A DNA stretch of 64,000 bases from Sulfuritalea sp. (GCA_016708585.1 JADJFK010000015.1:27630-91629), one strand, 5' to 3'; positions 42,082-50,030 are shown, numbered from the stretch's first letter. The notes: generated by a model not told the origin, from the sequence alone. Made by a program: numbers and translations.

Positions 42082-42111
42082 GCGACATGTAGTCGCGCGA
42101 CATGATGTCGC
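42082..42111. promoter_or_regulatory. two adjacent candidate RegA operators
   Basis: GCGAC-ATGTA-GTCGC (42082-42096) is followed directly by GCGAC-ATGAT-GTCGC (42097-42111). The second spacer is the same as at the nosZ site. The pair lies in a divergent promoter region 25 bases from an FNR box. Confidence 0.55.
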
Positions 42112-42135
42112 GGCAGGCCATTGCCTTGCGATTGC

Positions 42136-42149
42136 TTGACACGGATCAA
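42136..42149. promoter_or_regulatory. FNR/Dnr box upstream of the second nosL locus
   Basis: TTGACACGGATCAA, one mismatch from TTGAT-N4-ATCAA, 102 bases before the ATG at 42251. Confidence 0.65.
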
Positions 42150-42250
42150 TGGAATCCCAAAAACCGATTCCAGTGCGACCAAATGCCGCAGTTCCATCGC
42201 ATTCGCAACCACTAATATTGCACTGCACACCCACTGTTCAGGAGATACAC

Positions 42251-42856
42251 ATGAACCGACGCGAAGCACTCAAGCTTTCCCTGCTCGCCGGCGCCGGCCT
42301 TGCGGCCGGCGGCGCGCAGGCGCAGCAGGCCTGCGCCACCGACGGCACGCCGGCGCAGTTCGTGCCGAAGAAGGCGGCCGATGCCAGGCCGCTGGAAAAC
42401 GAGCTCGACAAGTATCCGAAGTGCCCCTACTGCGGCATGGACCGCAAGGAGCACCATCGCGCACGCATGCTGGCGCACTACAGCGACGATCTCGTAGACG
42501 GCGTGTGTTCGATCCACTGCCTCGGCCTGAGCCTCGGCGTCAATATCGATCGCGAGCCGAAGGCGATCTGGGGGCCGGACTACGGCAGCGCCGCCGAGCC
42601 GCGTCCGCTGGTTCCGGTGGAGAAACTGACCTACCTGATCGGGGCCGATTTGAAGCACGCGATGACCAAGCGCAGCAAGCACAGCTTCGCCGCGAAGGAC
42701 GTGGCGGAGCAGTTCAGGCAGAAACATGGCGGCGAATTCGGCGACTTCAACGAGGCGATCAAGCAGTCCTATCTGGACATGGCGGCCGACGTCGCGCAGA
42801 TCCGCAAGAACCGGGAAGAGCGTCGCCGGAAGATGATGGAGCAGAAGCCCGGCTAA
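42251..42856 (+). CDS. NosL-family protein with Tat-like leader
   Basis: A 201-residue protein beginning MNRREALKLSLLAGAGLAAG. The metal motif is CPYCGMDRKEHHRARMLAHY, with VCSIHCLG further on. A long basic C-terminal helix extends beyond the usual NosL domain. Likely a periplasmic Cu(I) carrier. GGAGATACAC precedes the ATG. It is the first gene of an operon with another NosL and nirN, behind FNR and RegA-type sites. Confidence 0.85.
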   Translation: MNRREALKLSLLAGAGLAAGGAQAQQACATDGTPAQFVPKKAADARPLENELDKYPKCPYCGMDRKEHHRARMLAHYSDDLVDGVCSIHCLGLSLGVNIDREPKAIWGPDYGSAAEPRPLVPVEKLTYLIGADLKHAMTKRSKHSFAAKDVAEQFRQKHGGEFGDFNEAIKQSYLDMAADVAQIRKNREERRRKMMEQKPG

Positions 42857-42865
42857 ACTGGCATC

Positions 42866-43339
42866 GTGCGCTTACTTGCTTCCCTGCTGCTTGCGACCTG
42901 GGTGGTGCTTGCCACCGCCCAGACGCCGCCCAAGCCGGGCGCGAAGGATCTCTGCCCGGTGTGCGGCATGCTGGTGTCGAAGTATCCGAACTGGGTGGCG
43001 ACCATCGTCTACAAGGACGGCCATGCCCACCACTTCGACGGCGCCAAGGACATGTTCAAGTTCTGGCATGAGCCGGCGAAGTACGCGGCGGGGCACAGGC
43101 GCGAGGACATGGTGGCGATCCGGGTGACGGATTTCTACAACCTGCAGCCGGTCGACGCGCGCAAGGCCTTCTACGTGATCGGCTCGGACGTGCTCGGTCC
43201 CATGGGTCACGAGTTGGTGCCGCTGGCGAGCAGGGAGGATGCCGCCGATTTCCTCAAGGACCACAAGGGCAGGCGCATCCTCAGCTTCGACCAGGTGACC
43301 GGGGACCTGCCTTCCAGGCTCGACGACGCCAGGTTCTGA
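42866..43339 (+). CDS. NosL-family protein, exported
   Basis: A 157-residue protein from GTG 42866 with signal LLASLLLATWVVLATA. Features are LCPVCGMLVSKYPNWVA, HAHHFDGAKDMFKFW and GPMGHELVPL. It is a compact NosL-type copper-binding protein, 9 bases after the preceding NosL gene. Its sequence differs clearly from both other NosL proteins, so the three are not recent duplicates. Confidence 0.88.
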   Translation: MRLLASLLLATWVVLATAQTPPKPGAKDLCPVCGMLVSKYPNWVATIVYKDGHAHHFDGAKDMFKFWHEPAKYAAGHRREDMVAIRVTDFYNLQPVDARKAFYVIGSDVLGPMGHELVPLASREDAADFLKDHKGRRILSFDQVTGDLPSRLDDARF

Positions 43340-43435
43340 AGCGGCGGAGTTAGCCGGGATCAAGGTTCGGCGCAGTTTCTCGGCTATGCTTCATGCCGCG
43401 TGTCGCCAGACTTTCGACCAGGGACGATCCACAGC

Positions 43436-45034
43436 ATGAGGCATGACTCCGCCAGCCGTTTTTTCCGCATCCGCAGCGCCGTGCGGGCCGTTACCGCATT
43501 GTTCGCGCTGTTCGCACTTTCCGCCGCCGCTGCCGATGGCCCCGCGCTCTACCAGCAGCATTGCGCCGCCTGCCACGGCCCCGGCCGTCTCGGCCTGACC
43601 GGCCCCGCGCTGCTGCCGGAAAGCCTCGCGCGCCTGAAGAAGCCCGAGGCGATCAAGACCATCGGCGAAGGCCGCGCGGCAACGCAGATGCTGGGCTTCG
43701 CCGAGCGCATGAACAAGGAAGAGATCGCGGCGCTGGCCGATTACATCTACACCGCCGTGTCGCCGGCGCCGACTTTTACCGAAGCCGACATCCGGGCCTC
43801 GCGCGTTGTCCATGTCGAGAGCGGCAGCCTGCCGGGCAAACCCGCCGACGTGTTCAAGGGCGCGGACATGATGAACCTGTTCATCGTGGTCGAGACCGGC
43901 GACCACCACGTCACCGTGCTCGACGGCGACCGGCTGGAACCCATCCACCGCTTCCCCAGCCGCTACGCCCTGCACGGCGGGCCGAAGTTCACGCCGGACG
44001 GGCGCTACGTGTTCTTCGCCTCGCGCGACGGCTGGATCACCAAGTTCGACATCTGGAACCTCAAGGTGGTGGCCGAGATCCGCGCCGGCATCAACACGCG
44101 CAACGTCGCCGTCTCCGGCGACGGCAAGTACCTCGCGGTGGCCAACTACCTGCCGCACACGCTGGTGTTGCTCGATGCCGACCTGAACCTGCTCAAGGTG
44201 CATGAGGTGTGGAACAAGGAGCGCAAGGAAAGCTCGCGCGTTTCGGCCGTCTACGATGCCGCGCCGCGCCAGAGCTTCGTCGCCGCGCTGAAGGACGTGC
44301 CGGAGCTGTGGGAGATCAGCTACAACCCGAAGGCCGACGACATTCCGATCGGCATGATCCACGACTTCAAATACAAGGAAGGCAGCTTCATTCCCGGCTT
44401 CCTCAATCCGCGCCGCAGCTTCCTCACCGAGCCGCTGGACGACTTTTTCTTTACCCAGGACTATGCCGAACTCATGGGGTCGAGCCGCGAAGCCGGCAAG
44501 GGCCAGGTGGTGCATCTCGACGTCAGGAAGAAAATCGCCGACCTCAAGCTGCCCGGCATGCCGCACCTGGGTTCCGGCATCACCTGGGACTGGAACGGCC
44601 GGCGCGTGATGGCCACGCCCAACCTGAAGGAAGGCCTCATCACGGTGATCGACATGAAGGACTGGAGCACGGTCAAGACCATCCCGACGCTGGGCCCCGG
44701 CTTTTTCATGCGCAGCCACGAAAACACGCCCTACGCGTGGACCGATTCGATGATGTCGAGGGGCAAGGACACGCTGCAGGTGATCGACAAGCGCACGCTG
44801 GAGAAGGTCGCCGAAGTGAAGACCGATCCGGGCAAGACCCTGGCCCACGTCGAATTCACCCGCGACGGCAAGTACGTGCTGGCCAGCCTGTGGGAGCGCA
44901 AGGCCGACGGCGGCGCGCTGATCGTCTTCGATGCTGCCACCTTCAAGGAGCTGAAGCGCATCCCGATGGACAAGCCGGTCGGCAAGTACAACCTCTACAA
45001 CAAGATCAACCGCTCGGAAGGCACCAGCCACTGA
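43436..45034 (+). CDS. nirN: NirN, cytochrome c plus d1-type propeller (dihydro-heme d1 dehydrogenase)
   Basis: A 532-residue exported protein with heme c site CAACHGPGRLG, then an eight-bladed d1-binding domain including RYALHGGPKFTPDGRYVF and FMRSHENTPYAWTD. It lacks NirS hallmarks such as the HPGRGANFMH region. NirN introduces the last double bond of heme d1. The two domains are joined by AVSPAPTF, encoded by a dispersed-repeat copy exactly at the linker. It follows two nosL genes after a 96-base gap. Confidence 0.88.
   Translation: MRHDSASRFFRIRSAVRAVTALFALFALSAAAADGPALYQQHCAACHGPGRLGLTGPALLPESLARLKKPEAIKTIGEGRAATQMLGFAERMNKEEIAALADYIYTAVSPAPTFTEADIRASRVVHVESGSLPGKPADVFKGADMMNLFIVVETGDHHVTVLDGDRLEPIHRFPSRYALHGGPKFTPDGRYVFFASRDGWITKFDIWNLKVVAEIRAGINTRNVAVSGDGKYLAVANYLPHTLVLLDADLNLLKVHEVWNKERKESSRVSAVYDAAPRQSFVAALKDVPELWEISYNPKADDIPIGMIHDFKYKEGSFIPGFLNPRRSFLTEPLDDFFFTQDYAELMGSSREAGKGQVVHLDVRKKIADLKLPGMPHLGSGITWDWNGRRVMATPNLKEGLITVIDMKDWSTVKTIPTLGPGFFMRSHENTPYAWTDSMMSRGKDTLQVIDKRTLEKVAEVKTDPGKTLAHVEFTRDGKYVLASLWERKADGGALIVFDAATFKELKRIPMDKPVGKYNLYNKINRSEGTSH
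43754..43777 (-). repeat. 24-bp dispersed repeat, copy 10 (nirN interdomain linker)
   Basis: GCCGTGTCGCCGG plus CGCCGACTTTT; 23 of 24 match. In frame as AVSPAPTF. Confidence 0.85.
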
Positions 45035-45056
45035 GCCGCGACTCCGGGAGCGATTC

Positions 45057-45353
45057 ATGAGCAACAAGCACCGCCACATCCTGGAGAGCATTTTCCGTGA
45101 TCCGATCGGCAACAACCTGCATTGGCGCGAAGTCGAATCGCTGCTGCATCATCTCGGCGCCGAGGTGGAAACCGGCCACGGTGCGATCTTTCACATCAGG
45201 CTGAAGCGGCACGAGTTTACGCTTCACCATCCGCATCACGGCAGTACCCTGAGCCGGATGGACATCAGGCACCTGCGCGAACACCTGGCAGCGGCCGGTG
45301 CAACGCTGTCGGGTTACGATGAGCAGAACAAGGCGGCCGGAGACAACGCCTGA
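45057..45353 (+). CDS. HicA/YcfA-like small protein
   Basis: A 98-residue protein: HRHILESIFRDPIGNNLHW, REVESLLHHLGAEVETGHG, FTLHHPHHGSTLSRMDI. This is the dsRBD-like fold of YcfA/HicA mRNA interferases, with the usual histidine in a HHPHH run. No HicB antitoxin gene is adjacent. GGGAG 8 bases upstream supports the start. It follows nirN by 22 bases. It may be a solitary domain with a different role. Confidence 0.7.
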   Translation: MSNKHRHILESIFRDPIGNNLHWREVESLLHHLGAEVETGHGAIFHIRLKRHEFTLHHPHHGSTLSRMDIRHLREHLAAAGATLSGYDEQNKAAGDNA

Positions 45354-45440
45354 GGCCCGTCCCGGACACAACCTGAATCGCCGCGCAACGAGCCGGAGCG
45401 CGATGTTGCCGATGTCGCCGGCGACGCGCGGGAAGAAGGA

Positions 45441-45572
45441 TCAGGGCTTCCTGCTCCAGGTGTCTTCGGCGTCGCGCAGCCACCCGCCGGACTTCCATCG
45501 CTGGTGCCAGCGGGCGCGCTGCAGCGCCAAGATTTCCGCTTCGTCGTTGTGCCGGCCGTTGCTGTCGCAGGC
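45441..45572 (-). pseudogene. remnant of a duplicated YdbL-like gene (C-terminal fragment)
   Basis: The reverse strand encodes DSNGRHNDEAEILALQRARW followed by HQRWKSGGWLRDAEDTWSRKP and a stop. This matches the C-terminus of the intact protein at 46851 (DSNGRRHDEAEVWELQRARW, QQQWKSGWWLRDAEGKWSKKP) residue for residue with few changes. No upstream half or signal peptide is present. The rest of 45354-45616 shows no gene. Confidence 0.8.
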
Positions 45573-45616
45573 TCTGCAGGCAGGACGCATCGAGCGGCCC
45601 TGCCTGCGGATCGTCC

Positions 45617-46516
45617 TTACTGCTTGATCGCCTTGATGTCGCCAGGTGCGCGCAGTCCCAGGGTATAACCCAGAGAGACATGGTGGAAACGCCACACTGT
45701 CTTGTCAGTGTGAATCGCTACACCGAACGGGATGGTCTGGCCTGCAGCGAACGCCAGGTCGCCATCGGCGTTGTTGCCGCCGAGTTTGCGCGTGAAGGTG
45801 ACGGTATAGACGCCGTCCTTGACTTCGCCCTCGGCCTTGACCAGGGACTTGCCACCCTTGTTTACCCGCTCGTTGGCGACATGGCCGTCGACCTGCGTGG
45901 CGCCCTTGCCGGCTTCGCCGCTTTTCCACTGGATGTAGTCGTAGAAGACACCGCCAGCCAGTTCGCCGTGTTCGACGTACTTCTTTTTCTTCGGATCGGC
46001 GCCCGGCATCGAGCGGACATCGCTGTGGCAAGCCAGCCAGCAGCCGTGTTGCGTGACGTGCTCGACCTGCGGGCTGCCCAGCATGATGGCGGCCTTCACT
46101 TCGTGCTTGGGCGACGCATCTTCCCGCGATGCCTCGGCAGCCGCATCGGCTGGCGCCTTGAAGGTCAGGCGGATATACAGATTGGCATCGTCGAAGACGG
46201 ACTGCACGGCAACCGGGAAGATCATGGTCTTCGGCGCGCCCACCGGTTCCAGGTCCTTGCCGGCCAGCTTCTTCAAATCGATATCGAGGCCGTTTTTGCC
46301 TTCGTGGCAGGAGACGCAGCTTTCGCCCTTGGTGAGACCGGTTCGCCCGCTATGGCTGGACTTTTTCATGATCCACTCGTGCGATACCACACCGGGGTGG
46401 AAGACCTGGATGTCGCGCTTGGGAACCTGGCTCCAGTCGGGTGCAGCATGCACAAGCTGAGAGCCGAGGCCAAGCAGGGCTCCGAATGCGGCGAAACAGG
46501 CAATTTTGGTTTTCAT
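45617..46516 (-). CDS. diheme cytochrome c-552 family protein, paralogue of NirB
   Basis: A 299-residue exported protein (signal IACFAAFGALLGLGSQLVHA) closely similar to the NirB-like protein at 4079: PDWSQVPKRDIQVFHPGVV, first heme CVSCHEGKNG, second, longer-spaced heme CWLACHSDVRSMPGADPKKK, and the end VWRFHHVSLGYTLGL. It is slightly longer through an insert (about residues 200-230). It stands alone on the reverse strand with a 334-base upstream gap and no FNR box. Function is presumably a periplasmic electron carrier under other conditions. Confidence 0.87.
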   Translation of the reverse strand: MKTKIACFAAFGALLGLGSQLVHAAPDWSQVPKRDIQVFHPGVVSHEWIMKKSSHSGRTGLTKGESCVSCHEGKNGLDIDLKKLAGKDLEPVGAPKTMIFPVAVQSVFDDANLYIRLTFKAPADAAAEASREDASPKHEVKAAIMLGSPQVEHVTQHGCWLACHSDVRSMPGADPKKKKYVEHGELAGGVFYDYIQWKSGEAGKGATQVDGHVANERVNKGGKSLVKAEGEVKDGVYTVTFTRKLGGNNADGDLAFAAGQTIPFGVAIHTDKTVWRFHHVSLGYTLGLRAPGDIKAIKQ

Positions 46517-46850
46517 CTCATACTCCCTTAGAGTGGAAATCACGGCGAATCTAGGATAGCGAAAAATTTTGCCATTTGCCCGATTGCCATGCCCTTGCCA
46601 GAAAAATAGTCTTTGGTGTTTTTGTCGGTCCTGCGTGCTCGATCCCCGCAGCACGGAATGATCTGTGACCCTTGGCCCGGTGATCCCCTGAAAAGTCGGC
46701 GCTGAAACCACGGCGGCATGCGTGTTACCTGGCGCAGGGGGGGGCGAGCCGCTTGATTCCGGGCGACTCTTGCGGCTGAAATCGGAGGGAGGCGGCCGTA
46801 TCCCGATGCGCCGGCGATCCGCCAATCGCCGATCAGCGCTCCTCAGGAAG
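46517..46850. other. 334-base non-coding stretch with one degenerate repeat copy
   Basis: No ORF with a plausible start or family was found. It contains a degenerate 24-bp repeat copy at 46691, an A/T-rich leader just upstream of the NirB paralogue, and a G-run (46738-46745). No FNR box or RegA-type palindrome is visible. Confidence 0.6.
46691..46714 (+). repeat. 24-bp dispersed repeat, copy 11 (intergenic, degenerate)
   Basis: AAAAGTCGGCGCTG is perfect, then AAACCACGGC; 20 of 24 match. Confidence 0.6.
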
Positions 46851-47291
46851 TCAGGGCTTTTTGCTCCACTTGCCCTCGGCGTCGCGCAGCCACCAGCCGG
46901 ACTTCCACTGCTGTTGCCAGCGGGCGCGCTGCAGTTCCCACACTTCCGCCTCATCATGGCGCCGGCCGTTGCTGTCGGCCAGCGCCTGGATCAGCGCCTT
47001 GCGTTCCTGGTTGTCGACGTCGATCAGCTTTTCCGCGATCTGGCGTTTGGCCAGCGTCATCTTGCTGCTGTCGCGCAGGTAGTTCAACCCGTCCTGCCCC
47101 AGCCCGATTTCACCGGCCTCATAAAAGCGTACCAGGCGTGATGTGCGCTGTGCCAGGGAATGCTTGACGATGACGACGGTCGGGGCGCCGATATCCAGGT
47201 TGATCGGCGGTTTCGTCGCGTCCTTCGCCGGCTCCGCGGCGACGACGGGGAGCGTGAGTGCGGCAAGCAGGGCAAATGCGAAGCGTTTCAT
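46851..47291 (-). CDS. YdbL/DUF1318-like periplasmic protein
   Basis: A 146-residue protein with signal FAFALLAALTLPVVAAEP. The core VVIVKHSLAQRTSRLVRFYE and GEIGLGQDGLNYLRDSSKMT resembles the DUF1318 (YdbL) family; assignment is moderate. The Trp-rich C-terminus WKSGWWLRDAEGKWSKKP is unusual and is duplicated as a fragment at 45441. It lies 17 bases downstream of the SCO gene. Confidence 0.7.
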   Translation of the reverse strand: MKRFAFALLAALTLPVVAAEPAKDATKPPINLDIGAPTVVIVKHSLAQRTSRLVRFYEAGEIGLGQDGLNYLRDSSKMTLAKRQIAEKLIDVDNQERKALIQALADSNGRRHDEAEVWELQRARWQQQWKSGWWLRDAEGKWSKKP

Positions 47292-47308
47292 TCGGGTTCC
47301 TTGGAGGT

Positions 47309-47890
47309 TCATTTGCCGGCCAGCAGCAGTTTGAGGTCGGCGGCGACGTTGGCCGGGGCTTCGCCATGGCGCAACAGCAGGCGCAGCTTGCCCTGCGGGT
47401 CGAAGACATAGCTGCCGGTGGAATGGTCGACACTGTAGTTGTCCGGCGTCGAGCCCGGTTGCCTGACATAGAACACCTTGAAGTCCTTGGCAGTCGCGGC
47501 AATGGTCTTTTCATCGGCATACAGGCCGAGGAAGCCCGGATGGAAAGCGGGGACGTACTGGGCCAGCAACGCTTGCGTGTCGCGCGCCGGGTCCACCGTG
47601 GCAAACAGCACCTGCACGCGTTTGGCATCGTCACCGAGCAGGGTCATGGTTTCGCGCATGATCGACATCGTGGTGGGGCAGACATCGGGGCACTGGGTGT
47701 AGCCGAAGAACAGCACCACGGCCTTGCCCTTGAAATCCGCCAGGCGGCGCGGCTGGCCGTTGTGGTCGGTAAGGCTGAAATCCTTGCCCCAGTCCACCAT
47801 CGAGAGATCGGTGGAAATGAATTTCTTCGGCTCGGAACATCCGGCGAGGAGCAGCACGAGGCTGAAAAAGAGAGTCGACAGCAGCTTCAT
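47309..47890 (-). CDS. SCO1/SenC-family lipoprotein
   Basis: A 193-residue lipoprotein (LLSTLFFSLVLLLAGC). Copper motif QCPDVCPTTMS, VDPARDTQALLAQYV and distal histidine SVDHSTGSYVFD are all present. It is transcribed divergently from the heme-copper oxidase homologue at 47987, so it may supply copper to it or to another CuA protein. It pairs with the YdbL-like gene. Confidence 0.93.
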   Translation of the reverse strand: MKLLSTLFFSLVLLLAGCSEPKKFISTDLSMVDWGKDFSLTDHNGQPRRLADFKGKAVVLFFGYTQCPDVCPTTMSIMRETMTLLGDDAKRVQVLFATVDPARDTQALLAQYVPAFHPGFLGLYADEKTIAATAKDFKVFYVRQPGSTPDNYSVDHSTGSYVFDPQGKLRLLLRHGEAPANVAADLKLLLAGK

Positions 47891-47986
47891 GGGAATCGGA
47901 ACGGGAGGGGAGTCGGTGCAGCCGCAAGTGTACCGCGTTTGCTCCCGGCCATTGCCGTATACTTGGCGCTTTTTCGCGGAGTCACG

Positions 47987-49327
47987 GTGAATTTAAATAG
48001 CATATCGGTTTCCGGCGGTACGGCGAAGGCCCTGGCCAGGGCATGGTTATGGCTGGGTCTGCTGGCGCTGATCGGCTCCGGCCTGCTGGCCATCCTGCTG
48101 GTCCTTTCGCGCACGCCGGGCATCCAGGACGTATTTCCGCTGAAGGACTTTTTCCGCGCCGCGCTGGTAGTCCATGTCGACCTCTCGGTGGCGATATGGT
48201 TCATGGCGTTCGCCGCGGTGATCTGGAGCGCCTTGGGGCGTGACGGTTTCGCCTGGCTGGGATGGGGCGGCTTCGGCCTGGCGACCGCGGGAACGGCGGT
48301 GATGACGGTTTCGCCTTTCCTGCCGGGCGCCGATCCGGTGCTCAACAACTACATCCCGGTGCTGCAGCAGCCGGTGTTCTATGCCTCGTTATGGCTTTGC
48401 GGGGCGGGATTCGCCCTGGCGGTGCTGCGTGCGCTGCTCACGACATGGCCGCGTCCCGCCTTTGGCGCGCCGCTGCAACTCGGCGCCTTCCTCGGCGCGG
48501 TGGCCGGGTTTCTGGCACTGGCCGCCTTCCTCTGGTCCTGGCTGATCGTTCCGCGCGATGCGGAGATCGAAGCCAAGCTCTACTTCGAGGTCCTGTTCTG
48601 GGGTGGCGGCCATACCCTGCAGTTCCAGCATGCCATCCTCATGGTCGTGGCCTGGCTGTGGATTGCCAGCCATCTCGGTGGGGTGCCGGTTTCCCCGCGT
48701 CCGCTGTCGGCAATGTTCTGGGTCGCGGCGCTGCCGCTGCTGGTGGTGCCGGCGATCTACCTGACGATACCGGCCGGCGAACTGCCGCACATGGAACTCT
48801 TCGCCAAGCTGATGATCTGGGGCCATCCCTACATGGCGCCCTTGATCCTGGTCGGCCTCCTCGCCCTGTGGGCGACGCGCACCGCGACCCCCGGCGCGGC
48901 CAAGTCGGCGTTCGTCGCATCGTTCTTCCTGTTCGCCGTGGGCGGCGTGCTGGCCTACATGATCCAGGGCGCCAACGTGGTGATCCCGGCCCACTATCAC
49001 GGCTCGACGGTGGGCGTGACGCTGGCCTTCATGGGCCTGGCCTACGTGCTGCTGCCGCAACTGGGTTTCGGCGCGGCGGAAGGCCGCATGGCGCGCTGGC
49101 AGCCCTACGTCTATGGCGGCGGGCAACTGATCCACATCCTCGGCCTGGCCTGGTCGGGCGGCTATGGCGTGCAGCGCAAGGTCGCCGGCGCCGAGCAGGC
49201 CCTGACCACGCTGCCGCAGAAAATCGGCATGGGCATGATGGGCGCCGGCGGCCTGATCGCGGTGATCGGCGGCATCATGTTCGTGCTGGTCTGCCTCAAG
49301 GCCATGACGCGGTGGCGGCGGCGATGA
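47987..49327 (+). CDS. divergent heme-copper oxidase subunit I homologue, atypical copper site
   Basis: A 446-residue protein with about twelve helices. Low-spin heme ligand candidates are His63 (VVHVDLSVAIWF) and His338, and high-spin His336, in PAHYHGSTVGVTL. Helix VI has WGGGHTLQFQH: a CuB-type His209, but the residue four later is Phe, not Tyr. The normal His-His pair of helix VII is absent; only His268 and His280 lie near. No subunit II is adjacent. GTG 47987 has GGAG 6 bases upstream. It may be a nitric-oxide-handling or sensing relative rather than an oxygen reductase. Confidence 0.75.
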   Translation: MNLNSISVSGGTAKALARAWLWLGLLALIGSGLLAILLVLSRTPGIQDVFPLKDFFRAALVVHVDLSVAIWFMAFAAVIWSALGRDGFAWLGWGGFGLATAGTAVMTVSPFLPGADPVLNNYIPVLQQPVFYASLWLCGAGFALAVLRALLTTWPRPAFGAPLQLGAFLGAVAGFLALAAFLWSWLIVPRDAEIEAKLYFEVLFWGGGHTLQFQHAILMVVAWLWIASHLGGVPVSPRPLSAMFWVAALPLLVVPAIYLTIPAGELPHMELFAKLMIWGHPYMAPLILVGLLALWATRTATPGAAKSAFVASFFLFAVGGVLAYMIQGANVVIPAHYHGSTVGVTLAFMGLAYVLLPQLGFGAAEGRMARWQPYVYGGGQLIHILGLAWSGGYGVQRKVAGAEQALTTLPQKIGMGMMGAGGLIAVIGGIMFVLVCLKAMTRWRRR

Positions 49328-49355
49328 AGGCAGCCGACCGCCGGATTTTTCGGAC

Positions 49356-50030
49356 GTGACCGGCATCCTGCCCGCCATCGAAATCGAGACCGCGGCCATG
49401 CCGCGGTATTCCGTCATCTGGCTGCACGGCCTGGGCGCCGACGGTTCGGATTTCGAGCCCGTGGTGCCGGCACTGGGGCTGGACGGCTGCCCCGGCGTGC
49501 GCTTCGTGTTCCCCCATGCACCGCAGATCCCGGTGACCTGCAACGGCGGCTATGTCATGCCGGCGTGGTACGACATCGTTTCGCTCGATGCCGACAGCCG
49601 TGTGGTGGACGCGGCGGGAATCCTCGTCTCGCGGCAGGCGATCCGGCGCCTCATCGAACGCGAGAATCAACGCGGCGTGCCGTGTGCGCGCATTTTTGTC
49701 GCGGGCTTTTCTCAGGGCGGGGCGGTGGCCTACGCCACGGCGCTGACCCACGCGGAATCGCTGGCCGGCGTCATCGCGCTATCGACCTACATCCCGACCC
49801 CGGCGCTGCTGGAAGCGGAAGCAACCGCGGCCAACCGTGCAGCGCCGATTTTCGCCGCGCATGGCAGCGAAGACGACGTGGTGTCGCCCGGGCTGGGGAT
49901 TCGTGCGAGGGATTTCCTGATTCGCCACGGCTATGGCGTCGAGTGGCACGAGTACCCGATGCCGCATTCCATCTGCCTCGAGGAAGTGCAGGACATCGGG
50001 CGCTGGCTCAGGGGCAGGATGGATTCATGA
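49356..50030 (+). CDS. carboxylesterase/phospholipase (alpha/beta hydrolase)
   Basis: A 224-residue cytoplasmic hydrolase of the EstB/YpfH class. The oxyanion region is VIWLHGLGADGSDFEPVV, the nucleophile elbow is FVAGFSQGGAVAY, the acid is in AAHGSEDDVVSPG and the histidine in YPMPHSICLEE. It starts at GTG 49356 and overlaps the convergent nuclease gene by six bases. The substrate is unknown; housekeeping ester hydrolysis is likely. Confidence 0.9.
   Translation: MTGILPAIEIETAAMPRYSVIWLHGLGADGSDFEPVVPALGLDGCPGVRFVFPHAPQIPVTCNGGYVMPAWYDIVSLDADSRVVDAAGILVSRQAIRRLIERENQRGVPCARIFVAGFSQGGAVAYATALTHAESLAGVIALSTYIPTPALLEAEATAANRAAPIFAAHGSEDDVVSPGLGIRARDFLIRHGYGVEWHEYPMPHSICLEEVQDIGRWLRGRMDS

Noticed and set aside
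43394..43416. Possible fifteenth dispersed-repeat copy upstream of nirN
   Set aside because: GTGTCGCCAGACTTTCG lacks the central GCGCC block, so it could be chance.
43391..45115. 574-codon antisense frame over nirN
   Set aside because: Shadow of nirN; composition is His/Arg/Val-rich nonsense typical of antisense frames in GC-rich genes.
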